Source: DYRG01 sp041161065 (GTDB taxonomy: Bacteria; Pseudomonadota; Gammaproteobacteria; Beggiatoales; Beggiatoaceae). Taken from it: a DNA stretch of 50,778 nt. Within the stretch, counting starts at the first letter, position 1. Each line of letters begins with the position of its first letter. The notes under the pieces were generated by a model. It did no database searches. It was not told where the DNA came from and saw nothing but the letters and a program-made list of their open reading frames with translations. The translations under genes were made by a program, and so were the position numbers. The stretch lies in the NCBI GenBank assembly GCA_041161065.1, contig JBEAVE010000022.1:1-50778 (forward strand), given 5' to 3'. Shown in pieces: positions 17,694 through 25,939 of the stretch.

Positions 17694-17966
17694 TTAATCC
17701 TCCTCTTCAACGCGCCACGCAATCACCACGCCGCTGGCATTTTCGGTATCGTTGGTTAAAACCGCACAATGTTGAGAGGTATTCACCAAATATAAATTGA
17801 ACTGCGCCGTTTCACGAACGGGTTTTGCATTCAAAATGTCGTCATCAGAACACAGCGTGAAATGAATAGTCGGAAACATTTGTTTTAAAACCAACAAACC
17901 TGATTCGTGTGCACCCACTTCAAGTGTTTTTTCAACTATTTGATTTAATACGGTTTCAGAGAGCAT
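17694..17966 (-). CDS. Small uncharacterised nif-linked protein
   Basis: The protein has 90 residues, is acidic and soluble, and ends VEEED. It has two separated cysteines and no metal-binding CxxC. It resembles the small conserved proteins found after nifY in other gammaproteobacterial nif clusters (possibly the DUF6129 group), but I am not certain of the family. It starts 3 bases after nifY, with GAGGATTAGGTT before its ATG, and its end overlaps the ribosome binding site of the next gene. Co-translation with the nif operon is clear; the function is unknown. Confidence 0.75.
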   Translation of the reverse strand: MLSETVLNQIVEKTLEVGAHESGLLVLKQMFPTIHFTLCSDDDILNAKPVRETAQFNLYLVNTSQHCAVLTNDTENASGVVIAWRVEEED

Positions 17967-17969
17967 AAC

Positions 17970-18677
17970 CTAATCCTCATCGACCGTTTGGGCGAAACGA
18001 ACCCGCTGCTCTGCATTAATACCCATGATTTTTGCCAACCAAGGCGGGGGAGATTCCGCTAAAATAGGTTGCAAAGCCGACACACGTGCGCGCGCCGATC
18101 CGCCTTCAAGGTGTTTAATCGGGTGAATGCCGGCTTTAATCACTTTTGCGGCGGCAGGTCCTCCGATTGAGGCAACAAATAAAACTTGACAATCTTTAAT
18201 TAAATCCGTGCGATAGACATTTTTTTCTTCTTCTGCCGGCGGCGATGTTGCATTTCTTACATCAATCAATTTTACAAATTGTGGATTGACCTGATAGACC
18301 AAAAATCGTTCGCACGATCCAAAATGCCCATCTAACAATTCACCCTGATTTGATGCGCACGCCACTCGAATTGAATCCGCCCATTCGCCATTTTGATAAG
18401 ATTCTGGGACGGGCAAATCTTCAGTTTTTTCAATAGCTTCACCTTTCAAAACTTTCAATGCGTGCACTAAATGTTCTTTATCAACGGCGGCAAATTCGTT
18501 ATCGGCGGCGTGTTTTAAGTCTTTAATTTTTAAGGATTGTAGCTTTTCCTCCGTCGGCGGCAAACCCACCACGTCGGCTAACACTTTTAATAAACGCGCC
18601 GCGTCCGTTTCTGGCAAAATCCGCGATGCTAACGCAATTCTTAATGCAATATCTCGAGAAATTTCTGGCGTTTTCAT
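17970..18677 (-). CDS. nifY: NifY/NafY-type FeMo-cofactor binding protein
   Basis: The protein has 235 residues. The N-terminal part (about 5-90) is a helical domain like that of NafY, which contacts apo-dinitrogenase. The C-terminal part (about 100-225) is the dinitrogenase FeMo-co domain. It has RVACASNQGELLDGH118FGSCERF, where the histidine matches the cofactor-binding His121 of Azotobacter NafY, and FVASIGGPAAAKVIKAGIHP. In Azotobacter such proteins hold FeMo-co and stabilise apo-NifDK. Whether this is strictly NifY or NafY cannot be decided from the sequence; the position after nifT favours nifY. Confidence 0.85.
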   Translation of the reverse strand: MKTPEISRDIALRIALASRILPETDAARLLKVLADVVGLPPTEEKLQSLKIKDLKHAADNEFAAVDKEHLVHALKVLKGEAIEKTEDLPVPESYQNGEWADSIRVACASNQGELLDGHFGSCERFLVYQVNPQFVKLIDVRNATSPPAEEEKNVYRTDLIKDCQVLFVASIGGPAAAKVIKAGIHPIKHLEGGSARARVSALQPILAESPPPWLAKIMGINAEQRVRFAQTVDED

Positions 18678-18705
18678 TTCATTTTCCTTTTATTTTTGTA
18701 TTAAA

Positions 18706-18732
18706 ATTTCCTCCCCAATACAGAGAGGAAAT
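18706..18732 (-). other. Intergenic hairpin between ferredoxin and nifY
   Basis: ATTTCCTC (18706-18713) pairs with GAGGAAAT (18725-18732) around an 11-base loop. No T-run follows, so it is more likely an mRNA-processing or stability element than a terminator. Confidence 0.45.
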
Positions 18733-18746
18733 GCTATCAATTTCCT

Positions 18747-18947
18747 TTAGGCTTTTAAAGGAACAATGCAATCAGGTACAGTACAAACATCTAAACATTG
18801 TGGAGAATCATATTCTCCTTCACATTCGGTACAAGTATCGGGATCAATTGCATAAACCCCTTTCTTAGGTTTAATGGATTTTGTCGGACAAACCGGTTCA
18901 CAATCTCCGCACGCCGTACATTCATCAAAAACAATTTTAAGAGCCAT
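18747..18947 (-). CDS. 2[4Fe-4S] ferredoxin, Allochromatium type, nif-linked
   Basis: The protein has 66 residues. Cysteines at 10, 13, 16 and 20 (CTACGDCEPVCP) form one motif. Cys 39, 42, 51 and 55 form a second motif with eight residues between the second and third cysteine. That insertion, and a further Cys60, are hallmarks of the Allochromatium (Alvin) type of low-potential 2[4Fe-4S] ferredoxin. The C-terminal extension of the Alvin protein is missing. It probably passes electrons towards nitrogenase reductase or serves cofactor assembly. It sits between nifT and nifY in the operon. Confidence 0.9.
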   Translation of the reverse strand: MALKIVFDECTACGDCEPVCPTKSIKPKKGVYAIDPDTCTECEGEYDSPQCLDVCTVPDCIVPLKA

Positions 18948-18970
18948 AATAGATAAACCTCCAAATAAAA

Positions 18971-19183
18971 CTAAGCCTTTTTGAAACGTAAAGTGGTAGG
19001 AAACTGCGGGGGGGGACTTATCGGATCAATATAAAATTCTGAACCGTCTGTTAAAACAACTTTCCCACCCCATGCTTCAGGCGTATTTGTTTCAACTGAA
19101 GCAATCGTTTCTTCCATATCTTTCTTTGCAACATAAAACAATAAGTCGCCATTTTCTTTACGCCGAATCATTACGCTGGGCAT
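18971..19183 (-). CDS. nifT: NifT/FixU family protein
   Basis: The protein has 70 residues and is conserved directly after nifK in many diazotrophs; its function is not defined. PSVMIRR, LLFYVAKKDMEE and EAWGGKVVLTDGS...YIDP are family markers. The frame extends to 19222, but the ATG at 19183 follows GCAGGAGAAAAGTC and gives the usual MPSVMIR start. Confidence 0.93.
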   Translation of the reverse strand: MPSVMIRRKENGDLLFYVAKKDMEETIASVETNTPEAWGGKVVLTDGSEFYIDPISPPPQFPTTLRFKKA

Positions 19184-19230
19184 GACTTTTCTCCTGCGCC
19201 TTTCAAACCCTGAAAAGCGCAATTATTGAA

Positions 19231-20802
19231 TTAACGCACCAAATCGTAGTTGTAATCGGTAACGCCCATTTGACGGGTTTCTTCGTCCAAACGTTCTAAT
19301 ACTGCATTCACTAAGGTCGTTAAAATATACATCGCCCCTTCATAACCTAAGGTTGTCATACGATGCAAATGGTGACGATCAAATATCGGGAAACCAATTC
19401 GAATTAAAGGAACTTCAAATTCTTTTCCTTTGAATAAAGTATCACGTTGAATGAATTTTCCATACGAGTTTCCAATCATGAAATCGGGTTTATTTGTAAA
19501 GACCAATGACCGCATATGCCACAAATCTTTTCCAATGTACACTTCGCTTTCTTGACCATAAGGAGAATCCTCTAAGATTTTCTTCACTGCTTTTGCCCAA
19601 CGTTTATTTGCGTTATTACAAAGAACATGAATAGGTTCTGCACCAAGTTCTAATAAAAACTTCGTCATACCTAAAACAAAATCGGGATCGCCCCACAACG
19701 CAAATTTCTTCCCATGCAACCAAGTGTGAGAATCTTGGATCATATCCACTAAACGACCCCGTTCTTTAGTTAAAGAATCAGAAATCGGTTTGCCTGTTAT
19801 TTCTGACACTTTCAACAAGAATTCATCTGTCCATTCTAATCCCATTGGGATATTCAATTTTGGCACTTCGTGATGCCAAGTATTTTGAATGAATGTTTTA
19901 CTTTTTTCTAAATGCCAAGGTTGCAATAAAAAGGTGGTTTTTGCATTCGGTGCATCTTTGATTTCCTCAAGCGTTGTTCCACCCGAATACATACGATATT
20001 CACCATCAGAAGGGGTATCTAATACTTCTTCTGGATCAGAAAGCAACGTGAAATCCACATTCATTTCTTTCATCATGCGTTTAATGACGCGGAAATTACC
20101 TAAATAGGTTTCAAAACCGGGCACTAAATTGATTTTACCGTTCTTTCCAACTTCTTTACCTTCCATCGTATTCAACGTGAAATGCCGCATAAAGCCTTCA
20201 AACATATTATCCCAGCCCGTTGTATGGCTGCCGACAAAACTCGGCGTATGCGCAAATGGGGTTGGAAAATCCATAGGAAGTCTTCCGTCTTTCTTTGAAT
20301 TGGTAATGAACGCATTTAAGTCATCACCAATGACTTCCGCCATACAGGTTGTAGAAACCGCAATGATTTCTGGTTTGTAAAGAGCTCTCGCGTTTTCTAA
20401 CCCGTCCATCATATTTTTCTGACCACCAAATACTGCCGCATCTTCGGTCATTGAATCAGAAACACAAGCAATCGGTTCTTTGAAATGACGGTTGAAATAG
20501 GTTCTGAAATACGCCACACAACCTTGTGAACCGTGTACATAAGGTAAGGTTTTTTCAAACCCCAAAGAACAAAGAACTGCACCTAAAGGTTGGCAGGCTT
20601 TTGCAGGGTTAATGGTTAAAGCCTCGCGTTTGAAATTTAGTTCTTTATATTCTACAGAAGTCGACCAATCAAAGGTTTCTTGAATCTTCTCTTCTGAAAT
20701 GCGTTCCTCAAACATTTGACGTTTGTTCGCAAGGCTTGCTTTGTAATCGTCGTCGCGGAACAAGGGATAACTAGGTTTAATATTGTCGATTGCTTGACTC
20801 AT
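19231..20802 (-). CDS. nifK: Nitrogenase molybdenum-iron protein beta chain
   Basis: The beta subunit of dinitrogenase, 523 residues, which shares the P-cluster with NifD. The three P-cluster cysteines sit in INPAKACQPLGA, GSQGCVAYFR and STTCMAEVIGDD. The N-terminal extension of the long, Azotobacter-like (group I) NifK is present (SYPLFRDDDYKASLANKRQMFEE). The ATG at 20802 follows AAGGAGAAAGTCATC; the nine residues upstream of it in the frame are not family-like. It is about 130 bases downstream of nifD, with a hairpin between. Confidence 0.97.
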   Translation of the reverse strand: MSQAIDNIKPSYPLFRDDDYKASLANKRQMFEERISEEKIQETFDWSTSVEYKELNFKREALTINPAKACQPLGAVLCSLGFEKTLPYVHGSQGCVAYFRTYFNRHFKEPIACVSDSMTEDAAVFGGQKNMMDGLENARALYKPEIIAVSTTCMAEVIGDDLNAFITNSKKDGRLPMDFPTPFAHTPSFVGSHTTGWDNMFEGFMRHFTLNTMEGKEVGKNGKINLVPGFETYLGNFRVIKRMMKEMNVDFTLLSDPEEVLDTPSDGEYRMYSGGTTLEEIKDAPNAKTTFLLQPWHLEKSKTFIQNTWHHEVPKLNIPMGLEWTDEFLLKVSEITGKPISDSLTKERGRLVDMIQDSHTWLHGKKFALWGDPDFVLGMTKFLLELGAEPIHVLCNNANKRWAKAVKKILEDSPYGQESEVYIGKDLWHMRSLVFTNKPDFMIGNSYGKFIQRDTLFKGKEFEVPLIRIGFPIFDRHHLHRMTTLGYEGAMYILTTLVNAVLERLDEETRQMGVTDYNYDLVR

Positions 20803-20890
20803 GATGACTTTCTCCTTCCGCGCCACCAATCTGTGGACTAACGGATATAAAGCGTTAAAAACGGGTTTATTTATAACAAGTTAAGAGCAT

Positions 20891-20920
20891 TTTCTCCCTC
20901 TTTTTATTCAAAGGGAGAAA
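20891..20920 (-). other. Intergenic hairpin between nifD and nifK
   Basis: TTTCTCCCT (20891-20899) pairs with AGGGAGAAA (20912-20920) around a 12-base AT-rich loop, shortly after the nifD stop. In the minus-strand direction the bases after it are not a T-run, so full termination is unlikely. Processing or differential stability of the HD and K parts is a plausible role. Confidence 0.5.
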
Positions 20921-20929
20921 CTAAAAACA

Positions 20930-22402
20930 TTAAGCAGCTTTGCTTACAACAGAAGGCGTTGCTTTAACCCAAGGGGCTTGCATTTTGTTCCAACAAGGAT
21001 TATTGACCGTCATATCAATATCGCGTGCAAAAATAGCGAATCCATCATATCCATGATAAGGTCCAGAATAATCCCAAGAGTGCATTTGACGGAAAGGGAT
21101 TCCCATCTTTTGGAAAATATACTTTTCTTTAATCCCAGAACCAATTAAATCGGGTTTAATTTTCTTCACAAATTCTTCCAATTCAAATCCCGTTACATCA
21201 TCATATAATAACGTTGCATCACCCATATCTTTCATGGTGCGGTCGTAATCATCGTTATGCGCAAATTCATAACCAGAACCGACAATTTCCATACCCAAAT
21301 CTTCATACGCACCAATCACGTGACGAGGACGTAATCCTCCAACGTATAACATGACTTTCTTACCTTGCAAACGGGGTTTGTATTTCGCAATCACCGCTTC
21401 ATATTCGGCGCGGTATTTTTCAATCACTTTCTCTGCATTTGCTTTAATGGTATCATCAAAAAAGGCGGCGATTTTTCTCAAACTTTCTGCAATTTTGGTT
21501 GGACCAAAAAAGTTATACTCTAACCAAGGAATTCCGTATTTTTCTTCCATGTGCCGAGAAATGTAGTTCATTGAACGATAGCAATGGAGCAAATTTAATT
21601 TAACTTTGGGAGTTAATTCGATTTCTGCAACCGTGCCATCACCCGACCATTGTGCAACGACTCTCAAACCCATTTCTTCTAATAAAATCCGAGAAGACCA
21701 AGCGTCACCACCAATGTTATAATCACCAATAATTGCAACATCATACGGGGTCGATTCAAATGAGGTATCGCCATCACGATTTGCTAACATCCAATCGCGC
21801 ACTGCATCATTTGCAATATGGTGACCTAAAGATTGAGAAACTCCTCTAAATCCTTCACAACGCACAGGCACAACGGGTTTATTAATTTGTTTGCCTTTTT
21901 TCTTAGAAACTGCCTCAATATCATCACCAATCAAACCAATCGGACATTCAGATTGAACAGTAATGCCTTTGTTTAAAGGAAATAAGGTTTCAATTTCATC
22001 TAATAATTTATCGAGTTTCTTATCGCCACCAAAGACAATATCTTTCTCTTGGAAATCAGAGGTAAAATTCATTGTTCCAAAGGTATTGACACCGGTCACA
22101 CCCACATAATAATTACGGCGACCTGCTCTCGAGTATTGTCCACAACCAACCGGTCCGTGAGAAATGTGAATCATATCCTTAATTGGACCCCACACAACCC
22201 CTTTTGAACCCGCATACGCACAACCCCGAACGGTCATCACACCGGGTAAGGATTTACGATTAGAAGTAATACATTTTTTGGATTGCTCAACCGACGGATC
22301 ATTAACCGCTAAATGCTTAGCACGATCCTTTTGTGCTTTCTCAGGATAAACTTGCAAAACTTCCTGAATGAGGGCTTCGGTTTCTTCACGATTCATTGAC
22401 AT
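20930..22402 (-). CDS. nifD: Nitrogenase molybdenum-iron protein alpha chain
   Basis: The alpha subunit of dinitrogenase, 490 residues, which holds FeMo-co and half the P-cluster. P-cluster cysteines are C61 (VRGCAYAG), GPVGCGQYS and SECPIGLIGDD. FeMo-co ligands are the Cys of LLHCYRSMNYI and the His of QMHSWDYSGPYHGYDG. The GGLRPRHVIGAYEDLGME loop that shields the cofactor is intact. The residues expected for Mo-nitrogenase are present, so there is no reason to call it VnfD or AnfD. The ATG at 22402 follows AGGAGAGAAACC, 72 bases after nifH. Confidence 0.98.
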   Translation of the reverse strand: MSMNREETEALIQEVLQVYPEKAQKDRAKHLAVNDPSVEQSKKCITSNRKSLPGVMTVRGCAYAGSKGVVWGPIKDMIHISHGPVGCGQYSRAGRRNYYVGVTGVNTFGTMNFTSDFQEKDIVFGGDKKLDKLLDEIETLFPLNKGITVQSECPIGLIGDDIEAVSKKKGKQINKPVVPVRCEGFRGVSQSLGHHIANDAVRDWMLANRDGDTSFESTPYDVAIIGDYNIGGDAWSSRILLEEMGLRVVAQWSGDGTVAEIELTPKVKLNLLHCYRSMNYISRHMEEKYGIPWLEYNFFGPTKIAESLRKIAAFFDDTIKANAEKVIEKYRAEYEAVIAKYKPRLQGKKVMLYVGGLRPRHVIGAYEDLGMEIVGSGYEFAHNDDYDRTMKDMGDATLLYDDVTGFELEEFVKKIKPDLIGSGIKEKYIFQKMGIPFRQMHSWDYSGPYHGYDGFAIFARDIDMTVNNPCWNKMQAPWVKATPSVVSKAA

Positions 22403-22474
22403 GGTTTCTCTCCTACTTGAAATGAGGAAGCTGTTTTAACTTCCTCAAACCTAGAAATATAACTAGAAATATAA

Positions 22475-23368
22475 TTAAGCAGCAGCGGCTTCAGCAGCTA
22501 ATTGCGCCGCAGTTTTACCAATAATGGTCGTATCTTCTACTTCCATAATACCGAATTCCATTAACAATTCTTCTAACTCGTCCATTGATAATGGTTGAGG
22601 AATAACGAATTTTTTGTTATTGATAATTTTTTGAGCAAGCGCACGGTATTCATCGGCTTGATTTGCTTTCGGATCATATTCAATAACAGTCATACGACGG
22701 ATTTCTGCGTGTTGAACCACATTATCACGAGGAACAAAGTGAATCATTTGAGTTCCTAAACGGGCTGCTAAGGCTTCAATTAACTCATCTTCACGGTCGG
22801 TGTTACGCGAATTACAAATCAAACCGGCTAAACGAACACCACCCGAATTAGCGTATTTTACAATCCCTTTTGAAATGTTATTGGCGGCGTACATTGCCAT
22901 CATTTCACCCGAGCAAACGATATAAATTTCTTGGGCTTTGTTCTCACGAATAGGCATTGCAAATCCGCCGCACACCACGTCACCTAAAACGTCGTAGAAC
23001 ACGAAATCTAATTCTTCGTCGTACGCGCCTTCTTCCTCTAAGAAGTTAATAGCGGTAATTACGCCGCGTCCTGCGCACCCCACGCCGGGTTCTGGACCGC
23101 CTGATTCCACACATCTAATGCCTGAATAGCCCACAGATAACACGTCTTCCAGTTCTAAATCTTCAACGCTGCCCGCTTGAGCGGCTAATTCCATGACGGA
23201 GTTTTGCGCTTTTGAGTGTAAAATCAAACGGGTAGAATCCGCTTTGGGATCACAACCGACGATCATTACTTTTTTGCCCGCTTCCGCTAATGCCGCGACC
23301 AAGTTTTGAGTGGTGGTGGATTTGCCGATGCCACCTTTGCCGTAAATTGCACATTGACGTAATGCCAT
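22475..23368 (-). CDS. nifH: Nitrogenase iron protein (dinitrogenase reductase)
   Basis: A homodimeric ATP-dependent reductase, 297 residues. The P-loop is GKGGIGKS (10-17). The [4Fe-4S] ligands are C98 (VGCAGRGV) and C133 (GDVVCGGFAMPI). R101 in the same loop is the residue modified by DraT in organisms with that control system. The start ATG follows AAAGGAGAAACATC. It is the first gene of the operon; about 60 bases of leader separate it from the inferred sigma-54 start site. The C-terminus ends in an alanine-rich tail. Confidence 0.98.
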   Translation of the reverse strand: MALRQCAIYGKGGIGKSTTTQNLVAALAEAGKKVMIVGCDPKADSTRLILHSKAQNSVMELAAQAGSVEDLELEDVLSVGYSGIRCVESGGPEPGVGCAGRGVITAINFLEEEGAYDEELDFVFYDVLGDVVCGGFAMPIRENKAQEIYIVCSGEMMAMYAANNISKGIVKYANSGGVRLAGLICNSRNTDREDELIEALAARLGTQMIHFVPRDNVVQHAEIRRMTVIEYDPKANQADEYRALAQKIINNKKFVIPQPLSMDELEELLMEFGIMEVEDTTIIGKTAAQLAAEAAAA

Positions 23369-23439
23369 GATGTTTCTCCTTTATTTCATATCGCATCTAA
23401 AAACAGGGGGAAATTTCAAGAATTTCTGTGTTGATTTAT

Positions 23440-23455
23440 ATCAAGTGGTGTGCCA
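23440..23455 (-). promoter_or_regulatory. Sigma-54 promoter of nifH
   Basis: On the minus strand the sequence is TGGCAC-ACCAC-TTGAT, a perfect -24 box (23450-23455) and a near-perfect -12 box (23440-23444), where the usual GC is GA. Spacing matches the -24/-12 consensus. Transcription would start about 60 bases before the nifH ATG. Confidence 0.85.
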
Positions 23456-23471
23456 GCTCATTTTTTAGAGC

Positions 23472-23484
23472 TAACCAATTGATT
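23472..23484 (-). promoter_or_regulatory. IHF-type binding site between UAS and nifH promoter
   Basis: On the minus strand AATCAATTGGTTA matches WATCAANNNNTTR exactly. It lies between the NifA site and the sigma-54 promoter, where IHF bends DNA to bring NifA to the polymerase in other diazotrophs. Confidence 0.6.
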
Positions 23485-23552
23485 TTTAAGCGATAAAAAA
23501 GAAATGTTGAGCATTTTAGTCGGGTGAGATACGCGACAATGCCCTCCCCAAA

Positions 23553-23568
23553 TGTTTGGTTAATAACA
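23553..23568 (-). promoter_or_regulatory. NifA upstream activator sequence
   Basis: TGT-N10-ACA (TGTTTGGTTAATAACA), the palindromic NifA consensus. It lies roughly 100 bases upstream of the -24 box, the usual distance. Only one copy is seen. Confidence 0.75.
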
Positions 23569-23651
23569 AAAGGGCGCGGGCTTTGGGAGAAGTTGTGTTG
23601 GAAATCTTACCTAAAAGAAAAAAGAACCGAGAAAACTATGCGGTGGGCAAT

Positions 23652-24248
23652 TTAATTGTCGATGTGCAGCCATTGGTTGAGTTTCAAATAAGCGGTTTCT
23701 AAACCTGTTTTATCGACCGAAGAAAAGAGTTGAATACTCACGAGAGTTTTATCTAAGCAACGTTGAACTTTTTGTAAGATATTCAAGCCGTTTCCTCGAC
23801 TGAGCTTGTCGGATTTAGTGAGCAAAATATGGACGGGTAATTGCTTAGTGGCGCACCATTTCAAAAAGTGTACATCAAAAGGCATTAACGGGTGGCGAAT
23901 ATCCATCATTAAAACCAATCCTTGCAAACTTTGGCGTTTTTGAAGATATTTATCGAGGGTTTGTTGCCAATGTTGTTGAATTTCAAGCGGAACTTTCGCG
24001 TAACCATAACCGGGTAAATCGACTAAACGGCGTTGGTCATCTAATTCAAAAAAGTTTAATAATTGGGTTCTGCCGGGGGTTTTGCTGGTTCGAGCGAGGC
24101 GATGATGATCGGTTATCGTGTTGATTGCGCTGGATTTTCCAGCATTCGAGCGTCCGGCAAACGCCACTTCCCAACCTTGATCGGGCGGGAGTTGTTGAAA
24201 GGTATTTGCGCTGGTTAAAAAACGGGCGCGTCGATAAAAATGCTGCAT
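23652..24248 (-). CDS. engB: Ribosome biogenesis GTPase EngB (YihA/YsxC)
   Basis: A GTPase needed for assembly of the large ribosomal subunit, 198 residues. G1 is GRSNAGKSS, G3 is DLPGYGYA, G4 is LTKSDK and G5 is FSS; TPGRTQLLNFF is the switch region. The gene is complete. Its first codons, with the ATG, form one copy of a 26-bp direct repeat whose second copy lies 1.7 kb upstream. The natural upstream region therefore now appears to be separated from engB by the methyltransferase gene (see findings). Transcription may depend on read-through from that gene. Confidence 0.95.
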   Translation of the reverse strand: MQHFYRRARFLTSANTFQQLPPDQGWEVAFAGRSNAGKSSAINTITDHHRLARTSKTPGRTQLLNFFELDDQRRLVDLPGYGYAKVPLEIQQHWQQTLDKYLQKRQSLQGLVLMMDIRHPLMPFDVHFLKWCATKQLPVHILLTKSDKLSRGNGLNILQKVQRCLDKTLVSIQLFSSVDKTGLETAYLKLNQWLHIDN

Positions 24249-24249
24249 T
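24224..24249. repeat. 26-bp direct repeat, copy 1, over the engB start
   Basis: Identical over 26 bases to 25915-25940. It starts GGGCGCGTCGATAAAA and ends ATGCTGCATT on the plus strand. It covers the engB ATG and the next eight codons. Confidence 0.9.
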
Positions 24250-24289
24250 ATTGAAATCCTTTTTACTATGAAAACATGGCTTTTTAATC

Positions 24290-25726
24290 TTAAAAATGCA
24301 GACCGACTTGATCAACAAATTTAGACATACTTTGCGCATTTTTAAAAGTAATATTTATTTTAGGAAGTTGTAATATTTTTCTACTAAAAAACTCTTCTAA
24401 CGTTAAAATCTGCAAACGTGGATAATTAAATCCTGCTGCGCTATAATAGCCTGAATTTGCTACCGTTTCTAACATGGGTTTGGTTGGTGCTTGAATTGTG
24501 AGAAAAACCCCTAATTCGCATTTGTGTTTATTCATTGCGCCCCATAAAGCATCAATATCTTTTGATTGGACTTTTCCTCCCTTGACTTGAAATCCCGCTT
24601 TAATCGGTTGTTCTACGGTGGGAATTAAATACATTCCTAAGCCATCAATGCCTTGATCCGCCCCTTTTTTACCGAAAGTGCTTGAAAAAACTTCAAATTC
24701 TGTAATCCACCAATCTTGAAATGCAAACGGGTTTTCTTCCCATAATTTAATGGCACTTTCTTTATCTTCAGGCACACCCCGAATCGTAAATTTTGACAAA
24801 TCCGTTTGATAACTATCTTGCAAACGCCGTTTCATTAACGCAATCGCAATCGGAGAAACGTCAATTCCAATCCATTTTCTTTTCAAATATTCCGCCGCAT
24901 CTAAGGTCGTTCCACAACCACAGAAACCATCTAAAATGACATCGCCTTCATTAGAATGTGCTTGAATGATTCTTTCCAATAATGCTCGAGGTTTTTGCGT
25001 CGGATAACCTAAATGTTCTTTTCCTCTTAAAACAGGAATTTCAAATACATCGTCGCAATATTTTCCTTCCTTCATATAAACGATTTCTTGCTTACCGCCT
25101 TTTAATGCTGAAATTTTATATTTTCTTCCCTGTTCATCAACATGGTTGTAACGATGATGAGTTAGGGCTGAATAAGGCTGTAAAATCCTTTCTGGATAAA
25201 ATGAAATCGTGTGACTTTTTGAGAACCAGAAAATGATGTCGTGCTTTTTGGGATAACATTTTTTGGGGATTGAGTTACCCGTATATTTCCACACAATTTC
25301 ATTTCTAAATTGATTAGCTCCAAAAATCGCATCACAAATGGTTTTCAAATAATGACTGGCGGTGGGATCACAATGCAAATAGAAACTCCCCGTTGATTTC
25401 AAAACTCGATGTAATTCTAAAATACGCAAAGTCATCATCACCAAATAAGGAAAAACTTGAGGCGCAACTAATTGATAAGCATTTAAAAGCGTATGTAAAG
25501 GCTTGTTTTTAACGGTTTGAAGTTCTAATAAAGAATCGCTAACATTTTTATAAGACCACGTATCCTCAAAAGCCACCCGTTGCGTGTGTATCTCCTTGTC
25601 ATCAAAGAAAATATTGTAATTACGTTTGGAATTAAACGGCGGATCAATGTAAATCAAATCCACTGTTTCATCTTTAATGTGATCACGTAATACATTTAAG
25701 CAATCCCCTAAATATAACTGGTTCAT
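24290..25726 (-). CDS. DNA methyltransferase with C-terminal Mrr-like nuclease domain
   Basis: The protein has 478 residues. Residues 1-305 are a beta-class amino-methyltransferase: catalytic DPPF at 28-31 first, then TQKP at about 243-246, and the SAM loop ILDGFCGCGTT at 264-274. This order (IV before I) defines the class, and DPPF allows N6-adenine or N4-cytosine as target. Residues about 335-445 read like an Mrr/PD-(D/E)XK domain: GADQGIDG, with the metal-binding D361, then FQVKGG with Q380-x-K382, the D...QxK pattern of Mrr. No separate restriction or specificity gene is adjacent. The ATG follows GAGGAAAAATAGTTT. Together with its leader ORF it lies between the two 26-bp repeats. Cleavage activity is inferred, not shown. 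Confidence 0.85.
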   Translation of the reverse strand: MNQLYLGDCLNVLRDHIKDETVDLIYIDPPFNSKRNYNIFFDDKEIHTQRVAFEDTWSYKNVSDSLLELQTVKNKPLHTLLNAYQLVAPQVFPYLVMMTLRILELHRVLKSTGSFYLHCDPTASHYLKTICDAIFGANQFRNEIVWKYTGNSIPKKCYPKKHDIIFWFSKSHTISFYPERILQPYSALTHHRYNHVDEQGRKYKISALKGGKQEIVYMKEGKYCDDVFEIPVLRGKEHLGYPTQKPRALLERIIQAHSNEGDVILDGFCGCGTTLDAAEYLKRKWIGIDVSPIAIALMKRRLQDSYQTDLSKFTIRGVPEDKESAIKLWEENPFAFQDWWITEFEVFSSTFGKKGADQGIDGLGMYLIPTVEQPIKAGFQVKGGKVQSKDIDALWGAMNKHKCELGVFLTIQAPTKPMLETVANSGYYSAAGFNYPRLQILTLEEFFSRKILQLPKINITFKNAQSMSKFVDQVGLHF

Positions 25727-25729
25727 AAA

Positions 25730-25939
25730 CTATTTTTCCTCAAAAATTATATTTCTAAATAATGACCAAAATAAGTTTTCTAGTTCTCGCGCGCGCTTAG
25801 AAAGATAAAAACCATGTAAAATCAACAAGTTGTTTTTGTAATTTAGGCGATAAAATATTAATTTCTTTTGATAAATGCTAGGTTTGCATGATAACAACTC
25901 TTGAGTTAAGAAAGGGGCGCGTCGATAAAAATGCTGCAT
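25730..25939 (-). pseudogene. engB 5' remnant fused to an unrelated short ORF
   Basis: The 69-residue reading frame begins MQHFYRRAPFLT, almost the same as the EngB N-terminus MQHFYRRARFLT, and then diverges completely. DNA is identical for the first 25 coding bases and near-identical for about ten more. I read this as the original or duplicated start of engB, cut off by the inserted unit. The ORF ends in TAG three bases before the methyltransferase ATG and its last codons contain that gene's ribosome binding site. It may therefore act as a leader that couples methyltransferase translation to the engB promoter. Confidence 0.6.

Noticed and set aside
20930..23368. Alternative vanadium or iron-only nitrogenase
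   Set aside because: NifD, NifK and NifH carry the Mo-type ligands and lengths, NifY is present and no delta-subunit gene follows nifD.
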